Assembly: GCF_002153745.1 (NCBI RefSeq)
Contig: NZ_JOPL01000030.1
Coordinates: 1-64,000 of the forward strand
DNA length: 64,000 nucleotides
Reading direction: 5' to 3'
Source of the DNA: Acetobacter sp. DsW_063
GTDB lineage: Bacteria; Pseudomonadota; Alphaproteobacteria; Acetobacterales; Acetobacteraceae
The notes beneath the pieces are model-generated. The model had not been told where the DNA came from. It was given only the letters and a program-made list of their open reading frames with translations, and searched no databases. Shown piece by piece: positions 1 to 8,306 of the stretch (positions are counted from its first letter, which is position 1; every line of letters starts with the position of its first letter). The translations under genes were made by a program, and so were the position numbers.

Positions 1-81
1 CTGGAGTGTTCGAAAAACCCCCTGGTTTTGAAACCGGCTCTGTGATTCCCTTCCTGCGGTTCTGACTGAGGGAATGGCGCT

Positions 82-1161
82 ATGAAGCAGGCTGGTTTCT
101 TTGATGTTGAAGAGCGGCTTGCCCGGTTGAGCGGGCTTGGCGATCAGCTCGAAGCATTTTCCCGGACTGTGGATTTTGAAGCGTTCCGTCCTGATCTGGA
201 CAAAACCTTGGCGTATTCTGATGGAAGCAAGGGCGGACGACCGCCATTTGATCCCGTGTTAATGTTCAAGATCCTGGTGATCCAGACGCTGAACAACCTG
301 TCTGATGAGCGGACGGAATACCTGATCAACGACCGTCTCTCCTTCATGCGCTTCCTTGGCCTGGGACTGCCGGACCGTGTGCCGGACGCCAAAACAATCT
401 GGCTGTTCCGCGAGCGCCTGACGCAGGCTGGTGCGATTGAAAGGCTGTTTGATCGTTTTGATACCACCCTGCGCAACGCCGGATATCTGCCCATGTCAGG
501 CCAGATCCTGGACGCGACATTGGTGGCAGCTCCAAAGCAGCGCAATACAAACGCTGAGAAGGCAGATCTCCGGGCAGGACGGATCCCCGAAAACTGGCAG
601 GACAAGCCGACAAAGCTGTCGCACAAGGATCGTCAGGCGCGATGGACGCTGAAGTTCACGAAAGCAAAGCGGCAGGATGACGGGACGATCCCCGCAACGG
701 ATCTCGCCATCCCGTTCTTTGGCTACAAATCCCACGTCTCCATTGACCGGAAATACCGGTTCATCCGGAAATGGAAGACGACGGATGCCGCCGCCAGTGA
801 TGGTGCGCGCTTGAGAGAGGGCCTGCTTGATAAAAGCAATACAGCCTCAACGGTCTGGGCAGACACAGCCTACCGCTCAAAAGCCAATGAGGACTTCATG
901 GAAAAGGAGGGCTTTGTCTCGAAGGTTCACAGGAAAAAGCCGCATCTCAAGCCCATGCCCCGCCACATCCAGCGGTCCAACGTAGGGAAGTCGGTGATCC
1001 GGTCGCGTGTCGAGCATGTCTTTGCTGATCAGAAGTCTCAGACCGGGCTGTTCATCCGAACTGTCGGTATCACCCGGGCCACCATGCGGATCGGACTGGC
1101 TAATATCGTCTATAATATGCGCCGCTTCCTCTTCCTGGAACGGATCAACGTGAGCGCGTAG
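82..1161 (+). CDS. IS5-family transposase
   Basis: DDE transposase of about 359 residues that catalyses cut-and-paste movement of its own IS. The start of the protein has the IS5-type N-terminal domain (about 45-130: GGRPPFDPVLMFK, then LSDERTEYLI). The catalytic triad can be placed at D144 (ILDATL), D261 (WADTAYRSK) and E311 (SRVEHVFAD). The reading frame is intact and of normal length, so the enzyme may be active. The left end of the element lies close to, or outside, the window edge. I could not match the first 80 bases to an inverted copy downstream, so the exact element ends are not defined. Confidence 0.93.
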   Translation: MKQAGFFDVEERLARLSGLGDQLEAFSRTVDFEAFRPDLDKTLAYSDGSKGGRPPFDPVLMFKILVIQTLNNLSDERTEYLINDRLSFMRFLGLGLPDRVPDAKTIWLFRERLTQAGAIERLFDRFDTTLRNAGYLPMSGQILDATLVAAPKQRNTNAEKADLRAGRIPENWQDKPTKLSHKDRQARWTLKFTKAKRQDDGTIPATDLAIPFFGYKSHVSIDRKYRFIRKWKTTDAAASDGARLREGLLDKSNTASTVWADTAYRSKANEDFMEKEGFVSKVHRKKPHLKPMPRHIQRSNVGKSVIRSRVEHVFADQKSQTGLFIRTVGITRATMRIGLANIVYNMRRFLFLERINVSA

Positions 1162-1217
1162 TAATCCAGCGGGTAACAGCCCCCGATCTGCTCAAAACGC
1201 AGATCAAAAGTGACTCA

Positions 1218-1283
1218 AAGAACCGTCAATCAAATCGACAAAACCCAGAAATCATGGGCCAAGCTTATCAATTGACGGTTCTT
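1218..1283. repeat. 13-bp inverted repeat just past the IS5 transposase
   Basis: AAGAACCGTCAAT at 1218-1230 is repeated exactly in inverted orientation at 1271-1283, 40 bases apart. A small CCCA/TGGG hairpin sits inside the spacer. It could be a small IS remnant or MITE, a terminator-like structure, or part of the right IS end. No flanking target duplication was recognised. Confidence 0.5.
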
Positions 1284-1379
1284 CGATCCCTCCAAATGTA
1301 ATTTAAATCGTATTTTCGGGTGAATATTTTTTGCCTCATCACGCTGCGTATGTAACCATGCGTAAGTTGAATAACCGCC

Positions 1380-2456
1380 GTGGTGTATTTAGCTATGCTT
1401 CGAGACGTTTTGGTTACAATTGGGTTGCGCCTTTTTCCCATCGTGCGCCAGTTGCACGCACAACGAAATACGCTGGTTGAAGAGCGGGACAATTTATCAG
1501 ATCAGCTAAAAATCTATGTTGATGAGAAAGAAACCGCGCCGAGGGAAGTAGCGCCGGTTGAAAGGACTGAAAGCAGAAGTCCGTTCTGGTTTTATAACTC
1601 TTCATTTGATCCGATAGAGCTTATGAAGAAGTATCAGTGTGATAATGCGGTTTCTCTTCCTGGGCACATAACGAATTATCTAGGCGTGCACACCAGCACC
1701 GATTTTTTTCCTGGCATTCTATCTTCAAGAGGCGGGGAGATCGAGCCGATTCCTTTTCCGGCCAATTGGCATACTGATATAGCGGAGTGGGGCGCTGCAC
1801 TGCGCGCTGTCGACCTTTCGGGGGCGAGTTTTTCAGTGTTAGAGCTCGGTTGCGGATGGGGGTGTTGGATGAACAATACCGGAGCTGCGGCCCGAACTGT
1901 GGGCAAAGACGTGCATCTGATGGGGGTTGAAGGGGATCCCGATTATATAAAATTCGCGACGAGTGCGTGTATGACGAACGGGTTTTCTGTCGAAGAGTTC
2001 GAGGTGCTCCACGGCGTTGCGGCGACGGAGAGTGGCGTCGCCTTGTTCCCCAAGCAGGAAATCGCGGGAGGGTCATGGGGGTTGGAACCGATATTCGGCG
2101 CGACTTCGGATGTAAGGGAAGCGGCCGCTGTAAACGGATCGCATATCGAAATTCCGATGGTATCGTTGCGGGATATCGTTGCATCGGAACGTCGCTTTGA
2201 TCTTTTGCATATGGATATCCAAGGGGGAGAGGTCGCCTTGGTTTCCGAAAATCTCGATCTTATGAGCCAATCCATCGCGTATGTTGTCATTGGGACGCAT
2301 TCACGTGAGATCGAGGGGCGACTGATCGCAGAGATGTCCGCCGCAGGCTGGGTGCTGGAAATGGAACGGCCTTGTATTTTTTCTATTACTGCCGGCAGGA
2401 CGTCTACGACTGTTGATGGCGTTCAGGGATGGCGCAACACGGTTTTGCTTCCCTAG
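1380..2456 (+). CDS. FkbM-family SAM-dependent methyltransferase
   Basis: Probable methyltransferase acting on a glycan or other secondary product; the substrate is unknown. About residues 154-163 form the SAM-binding motif I (LELGCGWGCW). Around 276-284 the LHMDIQGGE segment matches the FkbM signature, usually (I/V)DVEGxE. An N-terminal hydrophobic stretch is followed by a charged segment (about 25-60) that may be a short coiled coil. The start is uncertain: GTG at 1380 or ATG at 1395, neither with a clear Shine-Dalgarno site. The gene lies directly behind the IS element, so its promoter and N-terminus may have been altered by insertion. No glycan genes are adjacent. Confidence 0.75.
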   Translation: MVYLAMLRDVLVTIGLRLFPIVRQLHAQRNTLVEERDNLSDQLKIYVDEKETAPREVAPVERTESRSPFWFYNSSFDPIELMKKYQCDNAVSLPGHITNYLGVHTSTDFFPGILSSRGGEIEPIPFPANWHTDIAEWGAALRAVDLSGASFSVLELGCGWGCWMNNTGAAARTVGKDVHLMGVEGDPDYIKFATSACMTNGFSVEEFEVLHGVAATESGVALFPKQEIAGGSWGLEPIFGATSDVREAAAVNGSHIEIPMVSLRDIVASERRFDLLHMDIQGGEVALVSENLDLMSQSIAYVVIGTHSREIEGRLIAEMSAAGWVLEMERPCIFSITAGRTSTTVDGVQGWRNTVLLP

Positions 2457-2517
2457 TGCGGTGGCAACGATCGTTTTTCGGTTGATCTGCGTATAATTTT
2501 CTCCGGAGGCAGCCTGG

Positions 2518-2751
2518 CTACTTCATCGGCGCAGTCACCGTGCTCGGCGGACAATGCGACGGATTGCCGCCCGCGCGTGGTGAAGAAATCACGGCGCAGT
2601 CGGCGGCGCTTATCTCGGTCTTGGCGTTTGATTGCCTGACTGCGGAGACAAAAGACTGTCCGATATAGACCAGTACGCCGATAGTCGCGGCGATAATCAC
2701 GGCGATTACGATGAGTTTCCCGATTTCTTGCTGTGTAAAGCGCGCGCTCAT
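2518..2751 (-). CDS. small single-pass membrane protein, unknown function
   Basis: 77-residue protein with a short charged N-terminus, one clear membrane helix (about residues 12-34, LIVIAVIIAATIGVLVYIG) and a polar tail of about 40 residues containing two cysteines. AGGAA lies 9 bases before the ATG. No family is recognised. It sits downstream of xseA on the same strand, but with about 200 bases between them, so co-transcription is not evident. It could be a real small membrane protein or, less likely, a chance frame. Confidence 0.55.
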   Translation of the reverse strand: MSARFTQQEIGKLIVIAVIIAATIGVLVYIGQSFVSAVRQSNAKTEISAADCAVISSPRAGGNPSHCPPSTVTAPMK

Positions 2752-2948
2752 TGCGGGTGTTCCTAGACTATGGCTCAGGCGGCGCGCCCGAAACCGGTTA
2801 CGTCACGCCTCGGGACGTTGCTTAAGATCTTTTGGCGGCCGGGCAGACTATCGTCTGATAGCCATTCGGTCCTCCACGTTAGGGCACTGTGATGGCATGT
2901 TCACTGCTCTATGCCTACTTGGGCCACGATTTCTGCGTGGCACGATAG

Positions 2949-4421
2949 TCAAAGATCGAGCGCCGTCTGGGCGGGATTAGCGCGCCTGTCGACTGTGGCT
3001 CCTATCTCACCGTCCGCGAAGACAAGCGTGACATGCGCGCCTGGTCTGGTTGCGTCTGCACGAGTGACCGGCGCGCCCTTGGCGTCGCGGACCAGCACGT
3101 AGCCGCGTTCGAGCACTGCCATTGGCGAAACGGCGTTCAGTTGCCCCGCCACTCCAGACAGATGGGCCTGACGCTCCCGGCACAGCGCGTTGAGCGGCGC
3201 GGCGGTGAGGCGCGTTCTGGCAAGGCGCATCTCCATGGCGTGCGTCATGGCGGTGGCCGCAGCGGTCAGGCTCGCGGCGCGCAGTTTCAGTCGCGCGCCG
3301 CGATCGGAAAGCAGCGCGGCGGGAGCGGGCATATGGCGTTCGGCGGAGATCAGGGCCGCCCGACGACGCTCCAGCAACGCGGGCAGGGCGATATCCAGTC
3401 GGTGCGAGCGGTCGTCGAGCCGCATCCGTCCGGCGTCAAGCAGGGACGGCAGATCCGGCACGCCGCGCGCGGCGCGGTCGAGCCGCAGGCGCGCGGTCTG
3501 CCCGATGCGGTTCAGCGCACTGCTCATACGGGCCGCGCGGTGGGCGAGGTCCGCCATAAGTTCGTCACGGACCGGCACGGCGAGTTCGGCGGCGGCGGTC
3601 GGCGTCGGCGCGCGGATGTCCGAGACGAAATCGACCAGCGTCGTGTCGGTTTCGTGGCCGACGGCGGAGATCACAGGGATGTCCGACGCCGCCACGGCGC
3701 GCAGCACCGATTCGTCGTTGAACGCCATCAGATCCTCCAGCGATCCGCCGCCGCGTGCGACGATCAGCACGTCCGGGCGGACGAGGTCGGACTTGACGCC
3801 GGGTTGACGGGGAGGGAGGCGGTTGAAACCGTCGACGGCGGCGGCGATCTGCGCGGCCGCGCCTTCGCCCTGAACGGCGACGGGCCAGAGCAGCACGTCG
3901 CGGGGAAAGCGGCGCGCGATGGTGGTGCGGATGTCATGCAGCACTGCGCCATGCGCGGACGTCACCACGCCGATGAGTTGGGGGAGGCGCGGGAGGGGGC
4001 GCTTTCTGGCGGCGTCGAAGAGCCCTTCCTCGGCCAGACGCTGGCGCAGACGCTCGATGCGGGCCAGCAACGCGCCTTCACCCGCATACTCCATTTTCTC
4101 GACGATAAGCTGATAGCTCGAGCGCTCGCCGTATGAAGAGATGCGGCCGCTGGCGATGATCTCCAGTCCGTTTTCGGGAACCAGCCCGAGGCGGGAGACG
4201 GAGCCGCGCCAGACGACGCCCGATATTTTCCCCCCTTCGTCCTTGAGGGAAAAATAAAGATGGCCGGATGCGTAGCGTTTGAACTCTGTGATCTCGCCAC
4301 GCACGCGAACGCGCCCGAAGGCTCCTTCCAGCGTGCGTTTGATGGCCCCGGAAATCTCTGAAACCGAGTATTCGGGAACATTGCCGAATGGCGCGGGCTG
4401 GGAGGGAGGGGCATCGTCCAT
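2949..4421 (-). CDS. xseA: exodeoxyribonuclease VII large subunit
   Basis: Large subunit of the single-strand-specific exonuclease VII, used in mismatch and damage repair together with XseB, which is not in this window. Residues about 18-115 form the OB-fold DNA-binding domain (YSVSEISGAIK, VRGEI, GHLYFSLKD). From about 135 onward is the catalytic region (GVVTSAHGAVLHDI, LIVARGGGSLEDLMAFN, PVISAVGHETDTTL). Length (490) is typical. It is transcribed divergently from purD with about 195 bases between them. Confidence 0.96.
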   Translation of the reverse strand: MDDAPPSQPAPFGNVPEYSVSEISGAIKRTLEGAFGRVRVRGEITEFKRYASGHLYFSLKDEGGKISGVVWRGSVSRLGLVPENGLEIIASGRISSYGERSSYQLIVEKMEYAGEGALLARIERLRQRLAEEGLFDAARKRPLPRLPQLIGVVTSAHGAVLHDIRTTIARRFPRDVLLWPVAVQGEGAAAQIAAAVDGFNRLPPRQPGVKSDLVRPDVLIVARGGGSLEDLMAFNDESVLRAVAASDIPVISAVGHETDTTLVDFVSDIRAPTPTAAAELAVPVRDELMADLAHRAARMSSALNRIGQTARLRLDRAARGVPDLPSLLDAGRMRLDDRSHRLDIALPALLERRRAALISAERHMPAPAALLSDRGARLKLRAASLTAAATAMTHAMEMRLARTRLTAAPLNALCRERQAHLSGVAGQLNAVSPMAVLERGYVLVRDAKGAPVTRADATRPGAHVTLVFADGEIGATVDRRANPAQTALDL

Positions 4422-4617
4422 CCCCTGACCCTATGCTACAGACGCGACGTCGCGAACAGGGGCGGCGTGTCGCCCTGTATGTTGCCGGACGACGTCGTGG
4501 GGTCAGGGGCCCTGCGGTGGGGTGGTCGGTCATGTGAGCGGCGTAGGGAACAATCGGGATGGCGCAAGTCGTCTCGCGGCGGTGTGTCGTCGTGAAGGGT
4601 TACGAAGGGAACGGATG

Positions 4618-5898
4618 ATGCGGGTTCTACTGATCGGTTCGGGTGGTCGAGAGCACGCATTGGCGGCTGCGCTGGCCGCATCTCCGGTCCTGACGCAGCT
4701 CTATATCGCTCCTGGCAATCCCGGCACCGCAGCGCTGGGCGAAAAAGTGGCGATTTCAGCCTCCGACGTGGCGGCTCTTGTGACGTTCGCGCAGGCGCAT
4801 GCCATCGATCTTGTTGTGCCGGGGCCGGAAGCGCCGTTGGTCGTGGGGCTCGCCGACGCCTGCGCCGAAGCTGGAATCGCCTGCGCCGGGCCGACGCAGG
4901 CTGCGGCGGCGCTGGAGGGCAGCAAGACCTTCACGAAGGAGGTTTGCGACGCGGCGCGAATTCCCACGGCCCGATGGGAGCGCTTTGAGGACGCGGGGAG
5001 TGCGCTTGAGTTCGTGCGTCGCCGCGGCGCTCCGATCGTGATCAAGGCTGACGGGCTCGCCGCCGGGAAGGGCGTGGTCGTTGCGCAGACGCTGGAAGAG
5101 GCGGAGTCCGCCATTACGGACATGATGACGTCCGACAAGCTGGGGGAGGCTGGTCGCTCGGTCGTTATTGAAGAGTGCATGGTCGGAGAGGAGGTCTCCC
5201 TGTTCGCCTTTTGCGCCGGACGCGATGCGGTTTTGATCGGCGCCGCGCAAGACCACAAGCGTATCGGCGATGGCGACACCGGCCCTAATACAGGAGGCAT
5301 GGGCGCAGTGTCGCCGCCGTCCGGCTTCGATCGAGACGCACAGGAGCGCGCGCTCGATTTGTTGGTTCGTCCGATGCTGGTCGAGATGGATCGGCGCGGC
5401 ACGCCGTTTTGCGGCGTGATCTTCGCGGGCTTGATGCTGACGAACGAGGGACCGAAGCTGATCGAATACAATGTTCGGTTCGGCGATCCAGAAGCTCAAG
5501 CGTTGTTGATCAGACTTGAAACCGATCTGCTTCCTGCTCTCGCGGCGTTGGCGCAGGGTTCGCTCGCAGGAGTTTCTATCTCTTTTTCCAACGACGCTTC
5601 TGCCGCGATCGTGCTCGCCGCGCGCGGTTATCCGGGCGAACCCGCTCATGGCGGGGTGATCGGCGGGATCGAGCGAGCGGAGGCGGTACCGGGCGTTCGG
5701 GTGTTTCAGGCAGGCACGGCGCTCGATGCTGAAGGACGGCTGATCGCCGTCGGCGGTCGTGTTCTGACGGTATGCGCCACTGCTCCCGGCTTGCGGGAGG
5801 CGATCGACCGGGCCTATCAAGGTGTTGCGGCTATTCGCTGGGATGACGCTGTATGGCGCGGCGACATTGGCGCACGTGCGCTGTCGATGGCCGGATGA
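4618..5898 (+). CDS. purD: phosphoribosylamine-glycine ligase
   Basis: GARS, the second step of de novo purine synthesis: joins glycine to 5-phosphoribosylamine using ATP. It begins with the family start MRVLLIGSGGREHALA. The ATP-grasp core is recognisable (IKADGLAAGKGVVVA, EVSLFAFC, QDHKRIGDGDTGPNTGGMGA), followed by the metal/ATP site EYNVRFGDPE. Two adjacent ATGs (4615, 4618) are possible; 4618 is 7 bases behind AAGGGA and matches the family start. An upstream in-frame extension to 4522 lacks homology and is rejected. Length 426 residues. Confidence 0.96.
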   Translation: MRVLLIGSGGREHALAAALAASPVLTQLYIAPGNPGTAALGEKVAISASDVAALVTFAQAHAIDLVVPGPEAPLVVGLADACAEAGIACAGPTQAAAALEGSKTFTKEVCDAARIPTARWERFEDAGSALEFVRRRGAPIVIKADGLAAGKGVVVAQTLEEAESAITDMMTSDKLGEAGRSVVIEECMVGEEVSLFAFCAGRDAVLIGAAQDHKRIGDGDTGPNTGGMGAVSPPSGFDRDAQERALDLLVRPMLVEMDRRGTPFCGVIFAGLMLTNEGPKLIEYNVRFGDPEAQALLIRLETDLLPALAALAQGSLAGVSISFSNDASAAIVLAARGYPGEPAHGGVIGGIERAEAVPGVRVFQAGTALDAEGRLIAVGGRVLTVCATAPGLREAIDRAYQGVAAIRWDDAVWRGDIGARALSMAG

Positions 5899-5903
5899 AA
5901 TCG

Positions 5904-5927
5904 CGTCACATGGATGTGACGTTTGCA
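5904..5927 (+). terminator. hairpin after purD
   Basis: A perfect 7-bp stem (CGTCACA / TGTGACG) with a TGGA loop lies 6 bases after the purD stop and is followed by only three T residues. This is a weak candidate for an intrinsic terminator. Confidence 0.4.
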
Positions 5928-6113
5928 ACCGGTGGATAACCGGGGGGTTTAGGGTCTGAATTGCGCGCGTCGTCGCCGGGGGCTTCTTCTCCGCCTTGCG
6001 AACGGGTCGACGGCGTGGGATCGTCAGCAGGACTTATCCGCCTGAGACGATCTTAAGGTGCCCTTGGGCAACGCCCGATAATTAGGCCAGTCATTAATAA
6101 GGAACGGTTTCTC

Positions 6114-8213
6114 ATGCGCTCTATTCACGTCCAGCAGAACCGCGCCCCGGAAGCCGGTGGCGCCCCTGCCCGAGACATCGACCGGACCTGCATCGACACC
6201 ATCCGTACGCTTTCGATGGACGCGGTCCAGAAAGCGAACTCGGGCCACCCCGGCACGGCCATGGCGCTGGCTCCGGTAGCCTATACGCTCTGGCAGAACG
6301 CCCTGAGCTATGATCCGGCCGATCCGCTGTGGCCTGCGCGCGATCGCTTCGTGCTTTCGGTCGGCCATGCGTCGATGTTGCTGTATTCGTTGATTCACCT
6401 TTCCGGAATTCGTGACGTCGTCGACGGGAAAGTCGTTGGCGCGCCGTCCCTGACGATCGACGATCTGAAGCAGTTCCGCCAGATCGGTTCCAAGACGCCC
6501 GGCCATCCGGAGTATCATCACACGGCGGGCGTTGAGACGACGACTGGCCCGCTGGGTCAGGGCTGCGCCAATTCGGTCGGTATGGCCATCGCGCAGAAGT
6601 GGCTTGCCGCCCGTTTCGATAAACCGGGTTTTCCGCTCTTCGATTATCACGTCTATACGCTGTGCGGCGATGGCGACATGATGGAAGGCGTGGCCAGCGA
6701 GGCTGCGTCCACCGCCGGTCACCTGAAGCTTGGCAACCTCACGTGGATTTACGACAGCAACCGCATTTCCATCGAAGGTTCGACCGACATCGCGTTCACT
6801 GAAGACGTGGCGAAGCGGTTCGACGCCTACGGTTGGCAGGTGCTTGTTCTCAAAGACGCCAACGACACCGCCGGTTTTTTGAAACTTCTTGAGCAGACGA
6901 AGGCGGAGACGACGCGTCCCACGTTCATTCTGGTCCACTCCGTGATTGCGTGGGGGGCCCCGAAGAAGGCGGGCACCGCAGCCGCGCATGGTGAACCTCT
7001 GGGCGCCGACGAAATCAAGGCGACCAAGGCATTTTACGGTGCCTCTGAGCAAGACTTCTTCGTTCCCGAGGGCGTGGAGAAGCACTTTCAGGACGGACTT
7101 GGCGCACGTGGGGCCGCGGCCAGCAAGAAGTGGAAAGAGCTTTTCTCTGAATACAAGAAAGCATATCCGGACGAAGCGGCCGAAATTGAGCTGATTCTCG
7201 CGCGAAAGCTGCCCGAGGGCTGGGATTCGGATATTCCGACCTACAAGACCGACGCGAAGGGTGTGGCGTCCCGGCAGAGTTCCGGCGAAGTGCTGAACGC
7301 TGTTGCAGCGAAGCTGCCGTGGCTGATCGGTGGCGCGGCGGATCTGGCTCCGTCCACCAAGACGCTGATCAAGGACGGCGGCGCTTTCCAGCCTGCGGAA
7401 TGGAATGGTTCCTACGCCGGGCGTAATCTGCATTTCGGCGTGCGCGAACACGCGATGGGCGCCATCGTCAACGGCATCGCGCTTTCTGGCGTCCGGCCCT
7501 ATGGCGCCGGGTTCCTGATCTTCTCGGATTACATGAAGCCGCCGATACGTTTGGCTTCGTTGATGGGGCTCCCGTCGATTTTCGTGTTTACTCACGATTC
7601 TATCGGCGTCGGCGAAGACGGCCCGACGCACCAGCCGATCGAGCAACTGGTGCAACTCCGCGCTACGCCTGGGGTGATCGTCCTTCGCCCCGGTGACGCC
7701 AACGAGGTCGCCGAAGCCTGGCGCACGTTGATCCCGCTGACCAACCGTCCTGCGGTTCTGGCTCTAAGCCGCCAGAACCTTCCGACGCTGGATCGCGAGA
7801 AATACGCGCCGGCAAGTGGCGTGCAGAAGGGCGCTTACGTGCTGGCGGATAGCGGCAAGACGCCCGCCGTCATCCTGATCGCGACCGGCAGCGAACTGCA
7901 GCTTGCTGTCGAGGCTTATGAAAAGCTGATCGCGGACGGCGTGGCTGCGCGTGTCGTGTCGATGCCGTCCTGGGAGCTGTTCGAGGAGCAACCCCAGTCC
8001 TATCGTGACGAGGTTCTTCCGCCTGCGGTGAAGGGGCGTGTCGCGATCGAGGCGGCTTCGCCGATCGGCTGGCACCGCTATGTGGGCGACGCCGGGACGT
8101 TCATCGGCATGAACGGCTTCGGCGCTTCCGCGCCTCTTCCGGAACTGTTGAAGAAGTTCGGCTTCACTGTGGATGCGGTGATCGCCGCGGCGCGCAAGCA
8201 GGCCGGTCTTTGA
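6114..8213 (+). CDS. tkt: transketolase
   Basis: Thiamine-diphosphate enzyme moving two-carbon ketol units between sugar phosphates in the non-oxidative pentose phosphate pathway. The TPP/Mg motif starts at GDGDMMEGVASEA and ends at the downstream Asn in YDSN. Also visible are the N-terminal KANSGHPGTAMALAP, the pyrimidine-domain FGVREHAMGAIVNG, and DSIGVGEDGPTHQP. Length (699) is normal. AAGGAACGG lies 6 bases before the ATG. First gene of a long same-strand run of sugar-phosphate genes; the 215-base upstream gap probably carries the operon promoter. Confidence 0.97.
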   Translation: MRSIHVQQNRAPEAGGAPARDIDRTCIDTIRTLSMDAVQKANSGHPGTAMALAPVAYTLWQNALSYDPADPLWPARDRFVLSVGHASMLLYSLIHLSGIRDVVDGKVVGAPSLTIDDLKQFRQIGSKTPGHPEYHHTAGVETTTGPLGQGCANSVGMAIAQKWLAARFDKPGFPLFDYHVYTLCGDGDMMEGVASEAASTAGHLKLGNLTWIYDSNRISIEGSTDIAFTEDVAKRFDAYGWQVLVLKDANDTAGFLKLLEQTKAETTRPTFILVHSVIAWGAPKKAGTAAAHGEPLGADEIKATKAFYGASEQDFFVPEGVEKHFQDGLGARGAAASKKWKELFSEYKKAYPDEAAEIELILARKLPEGWDSDIPTYKTDAKGVASRQSSGEVLNAVAAKLPWLIGGAADLAPSTKTLIKDGGAFQPAEWNGSYAGRNLHFGVREHAMGAIVNGIALSGVRPYGAGFLIFSDYMKPPIRLASLMGLPSIFVFTHDSIGVGEDGPTHQPIEQLVQLRATPGVIVLRPGDANEVAEAWRTLIPLTNRPAVLALSRQNLPTLDREKYAPASGVQKGAYVLADSGKTPAVILIATGSELQLAVEAYEKLIADGVAARVVSMPSWELFEEQPQSYRDEVLPPAVKGRVAIEAASPIGWHRYVGDAGTFIGMNGFGASAPLPELLKKFGFTVDAVIAAARKQAGL

Positions 8214-8218
8214 TTGAA

Positions 8219-8249
8219 ACATCCGGCGTCGTTGTTCGACGCCGGATGT
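8219..8249 (+). terminator. perfect intercistronic hairpin between tkt and tal/pgi
   Basis: A 13-bp perfect stem (ACATCCGGCGTCG / CGACGCCGGATGT) with a TTGTT loop starts 5 bases after the tkt stop. No T-tract follows (CATTGGG), so it may be an attenuator or an mRNA-end stabiliser rather than a full terminator. Confidence 0.55.
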
Positions 8250-8306
8250 CATTGGGTTTCAGCCTCCGGCGCCGAAGGCGGCGTCAATGAAAAGGAGCGC
8301 CTTCTT

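Noticed and set aside
6024-7655. Long open frame antisense to transketolase
   Set aside because: Typical antisense shadow in high-GC coding DNA; no domain recognised and transketolase is certain.
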